Source: CAKRJP01 sp963597615 (lineage in GTDB: Bacteria > Bacillota > Clostridia > Lachnospirales > Lachnospiraceae). From it: a DNA stretch of 32,003 nt. A program made the position numbers and the translations under genes. The stretch covers positions 1-32,003 of the forward strand of contig CAVBQS010000001.1 in NCBI GenBank assembly GCA_963597615.1, given 5' to 3'. Each line of letters starts with the position of its first letter. The first letter of the stretch is position 1. The notes under the pieces are model-generated. The model saw only the letters and a program-made list of their open reading frames with translations, had not been told where the DNA came from and did no database searches. Below are positions 1 to 9,245 of the stretch, in pieces.

Positions 1-47
1 GTTTATATTTCGCACGCTTCGCGAGCTCAACAGGGTCACGACCCATA

Positions 48-97
48 ATAAAAAGGCCATTTATCAGGACTTTTCCTGACAAATGACCTTTTTTATT
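48..97 (-). terminator. Intrinsic terminator of the gyrA end of the leftward block
   Basis: A long hairpin lies just past the gyrA stop. The arms at about 50-69 and 75-94 pair almost fully (two mismatches or wobbles) around a five-base loop. Read on the minus strand the stem ends in a T-rich run; the plus-strand side also ends in T6, so it could work in both directions. Confidence 0.85.
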
Positions 98-123
98 GAT
101 AAACAACTTATGTTAATCTATTT

Positions 124-2760
124 TTATTCCTTATCCTCTTCCGCATCCAGATCAATAATCTCTAATTCATAATCATCCGATTCTACAGCATCCTCTGCAT
201 TCTCTTCTGACTTTTCGATCTCTGAATCTGCTAATTCTTTAATCTGGGAATCTTCGGAAGTTTCTGTTTCTGTCACAGAATCTTTCGATTCTCCTCCATC
301 TTCCGAGTCTTCTGCTTCCTGGGCATCTCTTACCTTAGCGATACTTGCTACTTTCTCACCCTCCTTCAGGTTGATCAGTTTTACTCCTGAAGTAATTCTT
401 CCCAGCACAGAGATTCCACTGCACAGCATACGGATAATAATGCCATCGGTGTTGATAATCATAATCTCATTATCAGCATTTACCGCCTTGATGCCTACTA
501 CGTAACCAGTCTTCTCCGTAATCTTGTAGCATTTCACACCTTTTCCGCCACGGTTTTGCACATTGAACTCTGAAATTTCTGTTCTTTTCCCCATACCCTT
601 CTCAGATACGATTAAAAGATCAGTTCCCTGAACCTGCAGCTGCATTCCAATGACTTCATCCATGTCTGTTAGGTTGATACCTCTTACTCCCATGGATGCT
701 CTTCCGGTAGCTCTTACATCGGTCTCTTTAAAGCGGATACACTGTCCATACTTAGTAGCCAATATAACATCTTGCTTTCCATCAGTAAATTTAACCTCGA
801 TGAGCTCGTCATCCTCACGAAGGGTAATGGCTGTTAATCCATTTTTTCTTACATTTGTATAATCTGTAAGTGGAGTCTTCTTCACCAAACCATTCTTGGT
901 AGCCATTAAGATATAGCTTCCCTCGCTATAGGTCTCAATTGGAATTACGGCACTGATTTTCTCTCCCGGCATTAGCTGCAAGAGGTTAATAATTGCAGTT
1001 CCCCTTGCAGTACGGCTTGCCTCCGGAATCTCATATCCCTTCATGCGGTAAACACGACCGGTGTTGGTAAAGAACATGATGTAGTGGTGGGTGTTTGTCA
1101 TAAACAATTCTTCCACAAAATCATTTTCCAAAGTCTGCATGCCCTTGATGCCTTTGCCGCCGCGGTTTTGGGCCTTGAAGGTATCATCACTCATACGCTT
1201 GATATAGCCAAGCTTAGTCATAGTGATGATCACATCTTCTCTTGGAATCAGATCTTCTGTAGAGAGGTCATAGACATCAAATCCAATCTGGGTTCTTCTG
1301 TCATCTCCGTATTTATCTCGGATTACGATAATTTCTTCTTTGATCACTCCTAACAACTTCTTGTGGTCTGCCAGGATTTCTTTTAATCTGGCAATCTGCT
1401 TCATAAGTTCTGCGTATTCATTTTCCAGCTTCTCTCTCTCCAAACCGGTGAGAGCACGAAGTCTCATGTCTACGATAGCCTGAGCCTGGACATCTGTTAA
1501 ACCAAAGCGAGCCATTAACTCGGTCTTGGCAATCTGTACATTCTGGGAATTGCGGATAATTCGAATGACTTCATCGATATTATCTAAGGCAATCAGCAAG
1601 CCCTCTAAAATGTGGGCACGCTCCTCTGCCTTGTTTAACTCATATTTAGTTCTTCTGGTTACTACCTCTTCCTGATGCTTGAGGTAATAATTTAACATTT
1701 CCAGAAGACTCATAACCTTAGGCTGATTGTCCACAAGAGCCAGCATGATCACACCAAAGGTATCCTGTAACTGGGTGTGCTTATAGAGCTGATTTAAAAT
1801 CACATTGGCATTGGCATCCTTACGAAGTTCAATGACAACTCGCATTCCTTCACGGCTGGACTGGTCGCTAAGGTCTGTGATTCCATCGATTCTCTTATCA
1901 CGAACCAATTCTGCAATCTTCTCAATTAATCTTGCCTTGTTTACCATGTAAGGAAGTTCCGTTACGATGATACGGCTCTTTCCATTTGGCATGGTCTCAA
2001 TGTTGGTAACAGCACGAACTCTGATTTTACCTCTTCCAGTTCTATAGGCCTCCTCGATTCCCTTGGTTCCAAGGATCACACCACCTGTCGGAAAATCCGG
2101 TCCCTTTACAATCTTCAAAATTTCTTCAATGGTAGTTTCTTCCTTGTCCTCGATTTGATCGTCAATAATACGAACCACTGCATCGATGGTCTCTCTTAAG
2201 TTGTGTGGGGGAATGTTGGTAGCCATACCAACGGCAATACCTGAGGTACCATTTACCAGAAGATTTGGAAATCTTGCCGGTAATACGTTTGGTTCCTTCT
2301 CTGTCTCATCAAAGTTTGGCGAGAAGTCTACGGTATTTTTATTAATATCTGCTGTAAGCTCCATGGAAATCTTACTGAGTCTGGCCTCGGTATATCGCAT
2401 GGCCGCAGCTCCGTCTCCATCCACAGAACCAAAGTTTCCATGACCGTCTACCAAGGGATATCTGGTAGACCACTCCTGAGCCATGTTTACCAAGGCTCCG
2501 TAAATAGAACTGTCACCGTGAGGGTGATATTTACCCATGGTATCTCCGACAATACGGGCACATTTTCTATGAGGCTTGTCGGGACCATTATTTAATTCGA
2601 TCATGGAGTAGAGAATTCTTCTCTGTACTGGTTTCAAACCATCTCTGACATCAGGCAGCGCACGAGACGCAATAACACTCATGGCATAATCTATATAGGA
2701 TGTCTCCATGGTTTTCTTCAAATCCACGTCATGGACTTTATCAAAAATATTGTCTTCCAT
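124..2760 (-). CDS. gyrA: DNA gyrase subunit A
   Basis: GyrA is the breakage-reunion subunit of DNA gyrase, which with GyrB introduces negative supercoils using ATP. The 878-residue product has the winged-helix/tower region with the catalytic tyrosine in AAAMRYTEARL (Tyr123), then the beta-pinwheel C-terminal domain with QNRGGKG-type GyrA boxes. The quinolone-determining region reads HPHGDSSIYGAL (residues 79-90): the serine equivalent to E. coli Ser83 is present, but the Asp87 position is glycine. Residues 812-878 form an acidic tail (31 of 67 are Asp/Glu), which makes the protein longer than the usual 820 or so. The ATG at 2760 has GGAG nine bases upstream. It lies 38 bases after gyrB and is probably cotranscribed with it. 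Confidence 0.97.
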   Translation of the reverse strand: MEDNIFDKVHDVDLKKTMETSYIDYAMSVIASRALPDVRDGLKPVQRRILYSMIELNNGPDKPHRKCARIVGDTMGKYHPHGDSSIYGALVNMAQEWSTRYPLVDGHGNFGSVDGDGAAAMRYTEARLSKISMELTADINKNTVDFSPNFDETEKEPNVLPARFPNLLVNGTSGIAVGMATNIPPHNLRETIDAVVRIIDDQIEDKEETTIEEILKIVKGPDFPTGGVILGTKGIEEAYRTGRGKIRVRAVTNIETMPNGKSRIIVTELPYMVNKARLIEKIAELVRDKRIDGITDLSDQSSREGMRVVIELRKDANANVILNQLYKHTQLQDTFGVIMLALVDNQPKVMSLLEMLNYYLKHQEEVVTRRTKYELNKAEERAHILEGLLIALDNIDEVIRIIRNSQNVQIAKTELMARFGLTDVQAQAIVDMRLRALTGLEREKLENEYAELMKQIARLKEILADHKKLLGVIKEEIIVIRDKYGDDRRTQIGFDVYDLSTEDLIPREDVIITMTKLGYIKRMSDDTFKAQNRGGKGIKGMQTLENDFVEELFMTNTHHYIMFFTNTGRVYRMKGYEIPEASRTARGTAIINLLQLMPGEKISAVIPIETYSEGSYILMATKNGLVKKTPLTDYTNVRKNGLTAITLREDDELIEVKFTDGKQDVILATKYGQCIRFKETDVRATGRASMGVRGINLTDMDEVIGMQLQVQGTDLLIVSEKGMGKRTEISEFNVQNRGGKGVKCYKITEKTGYVVGIKAVNADNEIMIINTDGIIIRMLCSGISVLGRITSGVKLINLKEGEKVASIAKVRDAQEAEDSEDGGESKDSVTETETSEDSQIKELADSEIEKSEENAEDAVESDDYELEIIDLDAEEDKE

Positions 2761-2798
2761 ATCCTTTATCTCCTAATTCCTATGCTTGCATTGCCTGA

Positions 2799-4730
2799 CT
2801 ATACATCCAGGTTCTTAACATATTTTGCATTTTCCTCAATGAATTCTTTTCTTGGCTCTACCTTATCTCCCATAAGGGTGGTAAAGGTAAGGTCAAGTTC
2901 TGAGGTAGTTTCTTCATCCATGGTTACACGAAGTAAGATCCTGTGCTCCGGATCCATAGTAGTATCCCACAGCTGTTCTGCATCCATTTCTCCAAGTCCT
3001 TTGTAACGCTGGATTTTGTTATTGGAATCTCTTCCTACTTCCTGGAGGATTCCATCTAATTCTTCATCGCTGTATGCATACCATACCTTACGATTTTTCT
3101 CTAACTTGTAAAGAGGTGGCTGTGCCAAATAGACATGACCCTCTTTAATAAGTTCCGGCATAAAACGATACAGGAAGGTAAGCAGCAGGGTACTAATATG
3201 AGCCCCATCTACGTCCGCATCGGTCATGATAATAATCTTGTGATAACGAAGTTTTGAAATATCAAAATCATCATGGATTCCTGTACCGAATGCTGTGATC
3301 ATTGCCTTAATCTCAGCATTTGCATAAATCTTATCCAGACGTGCCTTCTCCACATTCAAGATTTTTCCACGAAGGGGAAGAATGGCCTGGGTTGCCCTAT
3401 CTCTTGCTGTCTTTGCAGATCCTCCCGCAGAGTCTCCCTCTACGATGTAGATTTCGCAGTTTTTTGGATCCTTGTCAGAGCAGTCTGCCAATTTTCCAGG
3501 AAGGGACATGCCGTCTAAGGCAGATTTTCTTCTGGTAAGGTCTCTGGCTTTTCTTGCTGCCTCCCTAGCTCTCTGGGCAAGGACGGATTTTTCAACTGTA
3601 AGCTTTGCCACCTGAGGATTCTGCTCTAAGAAAATCTCCAGCTGCTTGCTTACAACATTATCAACTGCTCCCCTGGCCTCGCTGTTACCAAGTTTCTGCT
3701 TGGTCTGTCCCTCAAACTGAGGATCCTCGATTTTTACACTGATGATGGCAGTCAGTCCTTCTCGGATATCTTCACCAGAAAGGTTAGGCTCACTGTCTTT
3801 TAGAAGCTTATTCTTTCTGGCATATTCATTAAAGGTCTTGGTAATGGCATTACGAAATCCCACCACATGGGTACCACCTTCCGGTGTTGTAATATTATTT
3901 ACAAAACCATAGGTATTGTCGGAGTAGGAATCGTTATGCTGCATAGCAACTTCCACTGACACATTATTTACCACACCTTCACAGTAAATAATATCTTCGT
4001 AAAGAGGTGTAGCACTGCGGTTTAAGTACTGGACAAATTCCTTGATTCCTCCCTCATAGTGGAAGGTCTGCTCGATAGGTTCTTCCTCTCTATCATCTCG
4101 AAGGACAATCTTTAAGCCCTTAGTAAGAAAAGCCATCTCGCGAAATCTCTGTTTTAAGGTCTTATAGTCAAATACAGTCTCCTCGAAAATGCTATCATCC
4201 GGCAAGAAAGTAACCTTAGTTCCACTGACTCCCTCCGGACATTCTCCCATCTCCTGAAGCTTGTACATTACCTTGCCTCTTTCATAGCGCTGCTTATAAA
4301 GCTTTCCATCTCTGGAAATTTCTACTTCCAGCCAGTTAGAAAGGGCATTCACAACGGAGGCACCTACCCCGTGAAGTCCACCGGATACCTTGTAGCCTCC
4401 ACCACCAAATTTTCCTCCTGCATGTAGTACGGTAAATACTACTTCTACTGCAGGAAGGCCTGCCTTGTGGTTAATACCTACAGGAATTCCTCGGCCATTA
4501 TCAATGACTGTTACAGAATTGTCTTTGTTAATACATACGGAGATTGTGTCACAGAAACCTGCAAGCGCCTCATCCACCGAATTGTCTACAATCTCATAAA
4601 CCAAATGATGCAGACCCCTCGATGATGTGCTTCCAATATACATTCCTGGTCTTTTTCTTACGGCTTCAAGCCCTTCCAGTATCTGAATCTCGTCTGCACC
4701 ATATTCGTGCTGTACTTTTTCTGTACTCAT
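2799..4730 (-). CDS. gyrB: DNA gyrase subunit B
   Basis: GyrB is the ATPase subunit of gyrase, 643 residues from the chosen start. The GHKL ATP site is seen as EIVDNSVDEA (Glu46, Asn50), DNGRGIP (77-83) and GGLHGVG (117-123). The TOPRIM metal site is EGDSAGGSAK (from Glu431) and DADVDGAH (from Asp504). The C-terminus that contacts GyrA is intact. The frame is open for 13 codons further upstream, to 4769 inside recF, but the ATG at 4730 is chosen because an AGGAGGAG ribosome site lies directly before it and the protein then begins like other GyrB proteins. The recF stop overlaps this ribosome site region, so translation is probably coupled. Confidence 0.97.
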   Translation of the reverse strand: MSTEKVQHEYGADEIQILEGLEAVRKRPGMYIGSTSSRGLHHLVYEIVDNSVDEALAGFCDTISVCINKDNSVTVIDNGRGIPVGINHKAGLPAVEVVFTVLHAGGKFGGGGYKVSGGLHGVGASVVNALSNWLEVEISRDGKLYKQRYERGKVMYKLQEMGECPEGVSGTKVTFLPDDSIFEETVFDYKTLKQRFREMAFLTKGLKIVLRDDREEEPIEQTFHYEGGIKEFVQYLNRSATPLYEDIIYCEGVVNNVSVEVAMQHNDSYSDNTYGFVNNITTPEGGTHVVGFRNAITKTFNEYARKNKLLKDSEPNLSGEDIREGLTAIISVKIEDPQFEGQTKQKLGNSEARGAVDNVVSKQLEIFLEQNPQVAKLTVEKSVLAQRAREAARKARDLTRRKSALDGMSLPGKLADCSDKDPKNCEIYIVEGDSAGGSAKTARDRATQAILPLRGKILNVEKARLDKIYANAEIKAMITAFGTGIHDDFDISKLRYHKIIIMTDADVDGAHISTLLLTFLYRFMPELIKEGHVYLAQPPLYKLEKNRKVWYAYSDEELDGILQEVGRDSNNKIQRYKGLGEMDAEQLWDTTMDPEHRILLRVTMDEETTSELDLTFTTLMGDKVEPRKEFIEENAKYVKNLDV

Positions 4731-4740
4731 TCTACTCCTC

Positions 4741-5832
4741 CTAGTTTTCTCCAATAATTTGTCCTTCATGAACTTTAAATACTTTGTTTATGGAAAATCG
4801 ATGATTTACAAATTCCTCCACTCCCGTACAGGTAATGAGAGTCTGTATATCATGGATATTATCTAACAAATAATTCTGTCTGTTTTTATCAAGCTCCGAT
4901 AGTACATCATCCAAAAGTAAAATCGGAGTGTCATGGATTTCTCTTTTCACAAGCTCAATCTCCGATAATTTTAAAGATAAAGCTGCTGTTCTTTGCTGGC
5001 CCTGGGAACCGTATTTTCTAAGATCCAGTTCTCCTGTCATAAAGCAAATGTCATCTCTATGGGGACCTGTGGATGTACTTTTTAAGCGAAGATCTCTTTC
5101 TCTATTTTTCTTAAGGGCCCCTTCTAAGCTAAGACCGCTGTTATGAATCTCATAAATCAAACGGATAGATTCCCGGTCTCCGGTAAGATTGCTATGGATG
5201 TTAGAGACAATCTTATTCATATCCTCTATGAAATCCATTCTCCTATCTCTGATCTTGTTGCCATAGTTAACCAGCTGCATATCCCACACATCCAAAGTAC
5301 TTTCAAGGGTATCATTATTTCCAAAGGACATTTCCTTTAGCAAATGATTTCTTTGATTTACAATCTTGTTGTAATTGGCAAGATTGCTCATATAGACCTT
5401 ATCAATCTGGGAAAGTTCCATATCGATAAATCTTCTTCTCTCGGAGGGTCCATTTTTTATAACATTCAAATCCTCCGGTGAGAAAAATACTAAATTTACA
5501 ATTCCAAATAATTCACTGGCTCTTCTGATGGGAACTTTATTAATGGCAATTCCTTTGGAACCATTTTTCTTCAAATGCATGTCAATCTGGTAATCAATCC
5601 CATTCTTTGAAACGATAGTCTCAAGATGGGACTCCTCACAACCAAAGCGAATCATCTCCCTGTCTTTAGCTCCTCTGTGGGACTTGGTGGTACCGGTCAT
5701 ATAGATTGCTTCTAGAATGTTCGTTTTACCCTGGGCATTATCCCCATAGAAAATATTGGCTGCATCGTCGAAATTTAAAGACAAAGTTTCGTAATTTCTG
5801 TAGTTCTTTAGCTTTAAAGACTTAATTTTCAA
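4741..5832 (-). CDS. recF: DNA replication and repair protein RecF
   Basis: RecF is an SMC-like ABC ATPase that, with RecO and RecR, loads RecA at gapped DNA. The 363-residue product has the Walker A motif GDNAQGKT (30-37), the ABC signature GSQGQQR (275-281) and the Walker B/D-loop ILLLDDVLSELD (304-315). The start is a TTG, and the first bases of the gene lie inside the end of the upstream S4 gene (11-base overlap). This overlap suggests translational coupling and fits the dnaN-S4-recF-gyrB order of Firmicutes origins. The family length is normal and no key residue is missing. Confidence 0.95.
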   Translation of the reverse strand: MKIKSLKLKNYRNYETLSLNFDDAANIFYGDNAQGKTNILEAIYMTGTTKSHRGAKDREMIRFGCEESHLETIVSKNGIDYQIDMHLKKNGSKGIAINKVPIRRASELFGIVNLVFFSPEDLNVIKNGPSERRRFIDMELSQIDKVYMSNLANYNKIVNQRNHLLKEMSFGNNDTLESTLDVWDMQLVNYGNKIRDRRMDFIEDMNKIVSNIHSNLTGDRESIRLIYEIHNSGLSLEGALKKNRERDLRLKSTSTGPHRDDICFMTGELDLRKYGSQGQQRTAALSLKLSEIELVKREIHDTPILLLDDVLSELDKNRQNYLLDNIHDIQTLITCTGVEEFVNHRFSINKVFKVHEGQIIGEN

Positions 5833-6031
5833 CTTTTATCTCTTCTCCGTTAAAAGTTACCAAATCTCCGTCGTATAATTTACGACCTCTTCTTAGATCC
5901 ACTTGGCCATTTACTTTCACTAAACCATCCTGAATAACTTCCTTGGCTTCCACTCCATTTGCCACTAAACCTGCAGCTTTTAGAGCCTGGCCTAATTTTA
6001 TAAATTCATCTCTTAGCTTAATAACTTCCAC
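5822..6031 (-). CDS. yaaA: S4-domain RNA-binding protein YaaA/RlbA
   Basis: This 69-residue protein consists almost wholly of one S4-type RNA-binding fold (KLGQALKAAGLVANGVEAKE, then a strand with VKVNGQV and the RRGRKLYDGD turn). The family lies between dnaN and recF in many Firmicutes and has been linked to ribosome maturation (RlbA). It starts with GTG at 6031, with AAGGAG about seven bases upstream. Its end overlaps recF by 11 bases. Function is inferred from the family and position; RNA binding is likely, the exact role less certain. Confidence 0.9.
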   Translation of the reverse strand: MEVIKLRDEFIKLGQALKAAGLVANGVEAKEVIQDGLVKVNGQVDLRRGRKLYDGDLVTFNGEEIKVEN

Positions 6032-6083
6032 AGTTTTCTCCTTACAAAATTTTTTTCTATCACCAATCTACTAGGATTATTGC

Positions 6084-7193
6084 TTATGCCACACTGCTGA
6101 AGTTGATTGGAAGAATCAGATAAATATAACTTTCCATGTCATCCTTGATAAAGCAAGGGGCCTTGGAATTCATAAGATATAAAGTTACTTCCTCATCGTC
6201 AATTACACGAAGGGAATCCAACAAAAATCTAGGATTAAATCCAATCAAAAGATCCCTACCTTCTTTGTTGATATAAATCTCTTCATTGAGAGATCCAATC
6301 GGTGATTTAATTTTCAGTTCCATAACCTCATCGCCAATATTAATAATAATTGGTTTCTTATCGCCCTCTTTTACAAAAAGGGTAGCTCGATCAATACAGC
6401 TGATTAATTCTTTTTTGTTAATACGGACCTTAGTATCGTAGTCATTGGAGAACATGTGATCAATCTTAAAATATTCTCCGTCAATAAGTCTAGATACTAC
6501 AATGGTATGATCAAATTCAAAAACAATATGGTTGCTGGTATAGGAAATCAAAACCTTAGCATCAATCTCTCCAGGTAAAATCTTACTTACTTCATTCAAG
6601 GTTTTACCTGGAACAATCATCTTAGTATCTGCTGTAACTTCCGTCAGAGGAATTTTACGAAGAGATACTCTGTGACCATCAAGAGATACAACACGAAGCA
6701 TCTGATCTTTAATTTCAAACAACTCACCGCTCATCATCTTATTGGTTTCCGAATCAGAGGTAGAAAAAATTGTCTGTCTGATAACCTCCTTTAAGGTAAA
6801 CTGGGATAATTCAATAGAATCATTCTTTTCGATTACAGGTAAATAAGCAAATTCTTCTCCTGGTTTACCGGAAATAGAAAATCTTGCTTTCTCACAATTA
6901 ATAGAGGTCTGAAGATTTTCATCAGTGGTAATGGTTACATCACTATCAGGAAGTTTTCTAACAATATCAGAAAATAGTTTTGCATCAAGAGCAATCAATC
7001 CTCTCTCTATAATATGGCCTTCTACTTCTGTCTGGATACCAAGATCCATATCATTAGCAGTCAAACGGATAACATCGTTGGTAGCATCTATAAGAATACA
7101 GTTAAGGATGTCCATAGTAGTCTTTGAAGGAACAGCCTTCATTACGGTACTAACTCCTTTGGAAAGTTCGGACTTAGAACAAATTAATCTCAT
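6084..7193 (-). CDS. dnaN: DNA polymerase III beta sliding clamp
   Basis: The beta clamp is a ring-shaped dimer that tethers DNA polymerase III and other proteins to DNA. The 369-residue product shows the three-part clamp pattern, starting MRLICSKSEL and ending with the conserved LILPI segment near the C-terminus that forms part of the protein-binding pocket. The frame is open nine codons further upstream to 7220, but the ATG at 7193 matches the family start and has AAAGGAG about ten bases before it. It lies downstream of dnaA across 311 bases of origin DNA and upstream of the S4 gene by 52 bases. Confidence 0.96.
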   Translation of the reverse strand: MRLICSKSELSKGVSTVMKAVPSKTTMDILNCILIDATNDVIRLTANDMDLGIQTEVEGHIIERGLIALDAKLFSDIVRKLPDSDVTITTDENLQTSINCEKARFSISGKPGEEFAYLPVIEKNDSIELSQFTLKEVIRQTIFSTSDSETNKMMSGELFEIKDQMLRVVSLDGHRVSLRKIPLTEVTADTKMIVPGKTLNEVSKILPGEIDAKVLISYTSNHIVFEFDHTIVVSRLIDGEYFKIDHMFSNDYDTKVRINKKELISCIDRATLFVKEGDKKPIIINIGDEVMELKIKSPIGSLNEEIYINKEGRDLLIGFNPRFLLDSLRVIDDEEVTLYLMNSKAPCFIKDDMESYIYLILPINFSSVA

Positions 7194-7220
7194 ATGTGTA
7201 AAACTCCTTTCACCGCGCAA

Positions 7221-7504
7221 ACATATAAAGATATATATGAATTAATTTCGTCTCATTCGTATTAGGGGATGTGGATAAGAGGAAAACCCCTTCAAACCCA
7301 GAAAACACAAGGAATTTGCCTTGGGATATCTTTGGGAAACCCAGGTTGATTTACTGTGGAGGGGTGGTGGATAAGTTTAGGTAAAATCCCCATAATTTTT
7401 CAAAAACCTTGAATTATCCACATAAAATCCAAAAGTTATCCCCCAAATAGGGGTATTTATCCACATACCTATCAACACATTTTAAAAAATCCGGGGAAAA
7501 CTCC
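7221..7504. other. oriC: Origin of replication, dnaA-dnaN part (DnaA boxes and AT-rich element)
   Basis: This 284-base gap holds three perfect DnaA boxes: TGTGGATAA at 7270-7278, and TTATCCACA at 7414-7422 and 7457-7465. A one-mismatch box is at 7366-7374 and a weaker TTATCCCCC at 7436-7444. On the minus strand the box at 7270-7278 is followed by CCCC, a short run rich in NAN triplets (TAATACGAATGAGACGAA) and then an AT-rich stretch at 7221-7247. That order resembles the Bacillus unwinding site (box, GC-rich spacer, DnaA-trios, DUE). The box calls are seen directly; the DUE/trio reading is inference. Confidence 0.85.
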
Positions 7505-8893
7505 CTAGGCCGGGTTAATCTTCTTCTTAATAATGTTGACAGTGTTGGCTACAGAGTCATCGGTATTGATTTTCTCATCAATAAGCTCGACTCCGTGTTT
7601 TATGGTAGAGTGATCCCGTCCTCCTAGCATAACTCCAACAGCTTTTAAGGAAGTATCTGTCATAGTTCTAACCAGATACATGGAAATCTGTCTTGCATAG
7701 GAAATGTCTGCATTACGCTTGGTACTCTTTAAATCAGCAATTGAAACACCAAAATGCTCCGCTACGATATCAATAATCAGTTCCGGAGTCACTTCTCTCC
7801 TATTTTCAGAGGAAATCATATCCTTGAGAGCTTCAGCAGCCAGGGCTATATCAATCTCGCCTCCATTGTTGGTCAGCTTATAAAGAGCAATCAATTTATT
7901 AAGAGATCCCTCCAGCTCACGAATATTTGACTTTATATTAGAAGCAATGTAATCAAGTACTTCTTTTGAAATGTTGTATTTTTCTAAATGATCTAATTCA
8001 ATCTTTTTCTGAAGAATAGCCATACGAGTCTCGTAATTAGGAGATGAAATGTCAGCAATAAGACCCCATTCAAAACGAGTACGGAGTCTGGCTTCTAATG
8101 TTTCAATATCTTTCGGCGGTTTATCAGATGAAATTATAATCTGCTTGCCGGAGGTATGAAGGTGATTAAAGGTATGGAAAAATTCCTCCTGGGTACTTTC
8201 CTTACCTATAATAAACTGAATATCATCTACTAAAAGAACGTCAATATTTCTATATTTATCTCTAAAGTTAGTCATGGAAGAATCATTTCCAGAGGAACGA
8301 CCCATCTTCAAAGATTCAATCAGTTCGTTGGTAAAGGTCTCACTGGTTACGTAGAGAACCTTCTTTTTAGGATTGTTTTCTAATATATAATGAGCTACGG
8401 AATGCATCAGATGGGTTTTTCCCAGTCCAACACCTCCATATAGGAAGAGAGGATTATAGACTTCTCCCGGAGATTCCGCTACTGCTACTGATGCTGCATG
8501 GGCAAAAGTATTGTTGCTACCTACTACAAAGGTATCAAAGGTATATTTTGGATTAAGACCTGCCTTTTCAGCGGCAGTTTTTACCTTTCTTTTCTGAACA
8601 ACATCTTCGTTGGCTTCCTTGAGAGCTTCAAATTCATTGTCATCCTCGGAGATAAAGACAATATCGTACTCTTTATCGACAATATCTGCAATGCAAACCT
8701 TGAGAGGAAGCATGTACTTTTTATCAATATAATCAATACTTGCACTTTGAACCACAAGAATATATACCGTATCTTCTGTTACCTTGAAAATCTTCAATGG
8801 AAGGATCCAGGTACGGAAAGAAGTACTGGAAAGATCGTGTTCTACGCGTAAATGTTCAATAATTTCAGGCCATTTTTCCTCTACTATGCTCAT
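7505..8893 (-). CDS. dnaA: Chromosomal replication initiator DnaA
   Basis: DnaA is the AAA+ ATPase that binds DnaA boxes, unwinds the origin and loads helicase. The 462-residue protein has the usual four parts: an N-terminal helicase-interaction domain (about 1-80), a linker, the AAA+ core with Walker A GGVGLGKT (153-160) and Walker B LLVDDIQF (220-227), and a C-terminal helix-turn-helix with the LGGRDHSTIKHG signature that reads DnaA boxes. The ATG at 8893 has AGGAG nine bases upstream. DnaA boxes flank the gene on both sides, which suggests autoregulation. Length is normal. Confidence 0.98.
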   Translation of the reverse strand: MSIVEEKWPEIIEHLRVEHDLSSTSFRTWILPLKIFKVTEDTVYILVVQSASIDYIDKKYMLPLKVCIADIVDKEYDIVFISEDDNEFEALKEANEDVVQKRKVKTAAEKAGLNPKYTFDTFVVGSNNTFAHAASVAVAESPGEVYNPLFLYGGVGLGKTHLMHSVAHYILENNPKKKVLYVTSETFTNELIESLKMGRSSGNDSSMTNFRDKYRNIDVLLVDDIQFIIGKESTQEEFFHTFNHLHTSGKQIIISSDKPPKDIETLEARLRTRFEWGLIADISSPNYETRMAILQKKIELDHLEKYNISKEVLDYIASNIKSNIRELEGSLNKLIALYKLTNNGGEIDIALAAEALKDMISSENRREVTPELIIDIVAEHFGVSIADLKSTKRNADISYARQISMYLVRTMTDTSLKAVGVMLGGRDHSTIKHGVELIDEKINTDDSVANTVNIIKKKINPA

Positions 8894-8954
8894 TCTTAAA
8901 TACTCCTAATTAACTCTTATAAGGGTAGAATTACAGAATTACCCACTCTTCCTT

Positions 8955-8983
8955 ATTCTACATCAAAAGATGCGAATAGGCAA
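8955..8983 (-). promoter_or_regulatory. Sigma-A-type promoter of dnaA
   Basis: On the minus strand, -35 TTGCCT (8983-8978) and -10 TAGAAT (8960-8955) are separated by exactly 17 bases, about 60 bases before the dnaA start. A perfect DnaA box at 8995-9003 lies just upstream, so DnaA could repress or modulate its own gene. Confidence 0.75.
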
Positions 8984-9113
8984 ACACTAATCCATGTGGA
9001 TAACTTTATAAACATAGGAAAATCCCATGAAAACGGGGATTATTTTGATCAAAATGTGGAAATCCACAGGTTTTCCACATAAAATCACAAAGTTTTCCAC
9101 AATTTGTGGAAAA
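8984..9113. other. oriC: Origin of replication, dnaA-rpmH part (DnaA box cluster)
   Basis: This stretch holds one perfect DnaA box, TGTGGATAA at 8995-9003, and four related TTTTCCACA or TGTGGAAAN boxes at 9055-9063, 9071-9079, 9093-9101 and 9105-9113. The last two are inverted and almost touch. Together with the dnaA-dnaN cluster this forms a bipartite origin, as in Bacillus. Gene orientation turns outward at this point, which supports it as the replication start. Confidence 0.88.
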
Positions 9114-9151
9114 GTAAATGGGTAAATTTAATAGAAAAATGGCTATTTTGC

Positions 9152-9180
9152 TTGACTTGAAATATTTCTTTTAATATAAT
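9152..9180 (+). promoter_or_regulatory. Strong sigma-A-type promoter of the rpmH operon
   Basis: TTGACT (9152-9157) and TATAAT (9175-9180) are separated by 17 bases, which is nearly ideal. Transcription should start near 9187, giving a leader of about 60 bases before rpmH. It is the only strong promoter seen before the rpmH-rnpA-yidD-yidC-khpB block. Confidence 0.85.
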
Positions 9181-9245
9181 GAGAGCAGTGTCTTTAGAAA
9201 AAACAGGGGAGTACCCTTACATAAATAATAAGGAGGTGGATATCA

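Noticed and set aside
4731..4769. Upstream extension of GyrB into recF
   Set aside because: The ATG at 4730 has an ideal AGGAGGAG site and matches the usual GyrB start.
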